NCBI GenBank assembly: GCA_903825445.1
Contig: CAIKAS010000232.1
Span: 1-32,516 of the forward strand
DNA length: 32,516 nucleotides
Source: an uncultured Acidobacteriia bacterium
Lineage (GTDB): Bacteria > Acidobacteriota > Terriglobia > Bryobacterales > Bryobacteraceae
Direction: 5' to 3'
The number at the start of each line of letters is the position of its first letter. Within the stretch, counting starts at the first letter, position 1. The notes beneath the pieces are model-generated. The model was not told the origin of the DNA. It saw only the letters and a list, made by a program, of their open reading frames with translations, and made no database searches. Position numbers and translations under genes: made by a program. Below are positions 32,077 to 32,516 of the stretch, one piece after another.

Positions 32077-32516
32077 GTGAGCGGCATCTACGGTGAGGTT
32101 CGTTTCGACGGCACGCGGGTGACCCGGGCAACCTTGGCCCCAACGGCCACTGCAATGGCGCCGTGGGGTTCCGATGGCCACGGCCAGTGGTGCGGCGACT
32201 CCTCGGGGCTGGGCCACGTAATGCTGCACGTCACACCCGAGTCGCGCTTCGAGCGGCTTCCCGTGAGTATTCGGAGCGCACCACATCTCGTCATCACAGC
32301 CGACGCGCGTATCGATAACCGCGACGAGCTTTTCGATGCCTTAGGTGTTCCCGGTGCAGGGCGCGATCAGACGCCGGACAGTTCCCTGATTCTGCTGGCC
32401 TTTGAGCGCTGGGGCGCGGACTGCGTGAAGCGTCTGCTGGGTGATTTTGGGTTCGCGATCTGGGATTCCCGAGAACGCCGTCTCTTCTGTGCCCGCGATC
32501 CGTTTGGCTGTATGCC
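32077..32516 (+). CDS. Asparagine synthase homologue, N-terminal glutaminase-like domain (lasso peptide cyclase type), 3' end outside window
   Basis: The frame opens at GTG 32077 and runs off the right edge after 146 residues; the stop and the synthetase domain lie outside. The N-terminal Ntn amidotransferase-like domain is recognisable: a SGIYGEVRFDG start, GLGHVMLHVTPES, LVITADARIDNRDEL, LILLAFERWGADCVKRLLGDFGFAIWD and RRLFCARDPFG. In true AsnB the chain starts MCGI and the Cys is the nucleophile; here it is MSGI, so glutamine hydrolysis should be lost. That feature, with the 'TPES', 'ADARIDNRDEL' and 'LFCARD' wording, is typical of the ATP-dependent cyclases of lasso peptide clusters. A GAGG lies ten bases before the GTG. 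The lasso reading needs the genes to the right (PqqD-like leader binder, transglutaminase-like protease) to be confirmed. Confidence 0.8.
   Translation, partial: MSGIYGEVRFDGTRVTRATLAPTATAMAPWGSDGHGQWCGDSSGLGHVMLHVTPESRFERLPVSIRSAPHLVITADARIDNRDELFDALGVPGAGRDQTPDSSLILLAFERWGADCVKRLLGDFGFAIWDSRERRLFCARDPFGCM

Overview
The window looks like chromosomal DNA of a soil acidobacterium of the Solibacter/Bryobacter type. This is inferred from gene content, not from a database search. The clues are a TIGR03435-type 'soil-associated' protein, paired DUF1592 (planctomycete-type cytochrome) and DUF1552 genes, several PQQ beta-propeller dehydrogenases, many Tat-exported enzymes, a Ser/Thr kinase fused to TPRs, and high GC with long antisense shadow frames. 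I saw no rRNA, tRNA, CRISPR array, insertion sequence or phage gene. Genes are packed tightly and no gene-free stretch exceeds 300 bases.

Layout. 1-506: 3' part of a xylose-isomerase-like TIM barrel. 507-3828: an S41 protease (minus strand) lies between two direct copies of a 38-bp 'CACGGATT' repeat; a 70-aa orphan frame and a pair of paralogous membrane proteins start beside or inside the repeat copies. 3825-5503: a minus-strand operon of an SPFH/band-7 protein, an Arc-like ribbon-helix-helix regulator and a small membrane protein, with a direct-repeat operator-like site in front. 5571-6287: an exported LolA-like protein. 6454-9601: a fucose-isomerase-like enzyme and an FGGY (ribulokinase-like) kinase, overlapping by 14 nt. 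9627-11187: the TIGR03435 protein and an exported DUF1080 (3-keto-disaccharide hydrolase fold) protein on the minus strand. 11359-15950: a translationally coupled plus-strand operon of diheme cytochrome c, PQQ dehydrogenase, amidohydrolase and alginate-lyase-family protein. 15958-17394: a CotH-family protein. 17487-19866: a kinase-TPR protein and a small acidic peptide gene. 19876-23688: a minus-strand run of DUF6152-like, two DUF6644-like membrane paralogs, a sulfatase and a tyrosine phosphatase. 23760-24458: an RraA-family protein. 24475-31714: a second PQQ dehydrogenase, a DUF1552 protein and a 1224-aa cytochrome/DUF1587-LamG-DUF1592 protein. 31856-32516: a 45-aa charged peptide gene followed by the start of an asparagine-synthase homologue that has Ser in place of the catalytic Cys, as in lasso peptide cyclases. 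The window may therefore end at the first genes of a RiPP (lasso-type) cluster.

Working together. Much of the content fits periplasmic oxidation and breakdown of plant- or algal-type carbohydrate: PQQ dehydrogenases feeding c-type cytochromes, an alginate-lyase fold, a sulfatase, a DUF1080 hydrolase fold, and a cytoplasmic deoxysugar/pentose isomerase plus kinase. The most interesting places for follow-up are the RHH/SPFH operator, the asparagine-synthase homologue at the right edge with its small upstream gene, and the repeat pair around the protease.
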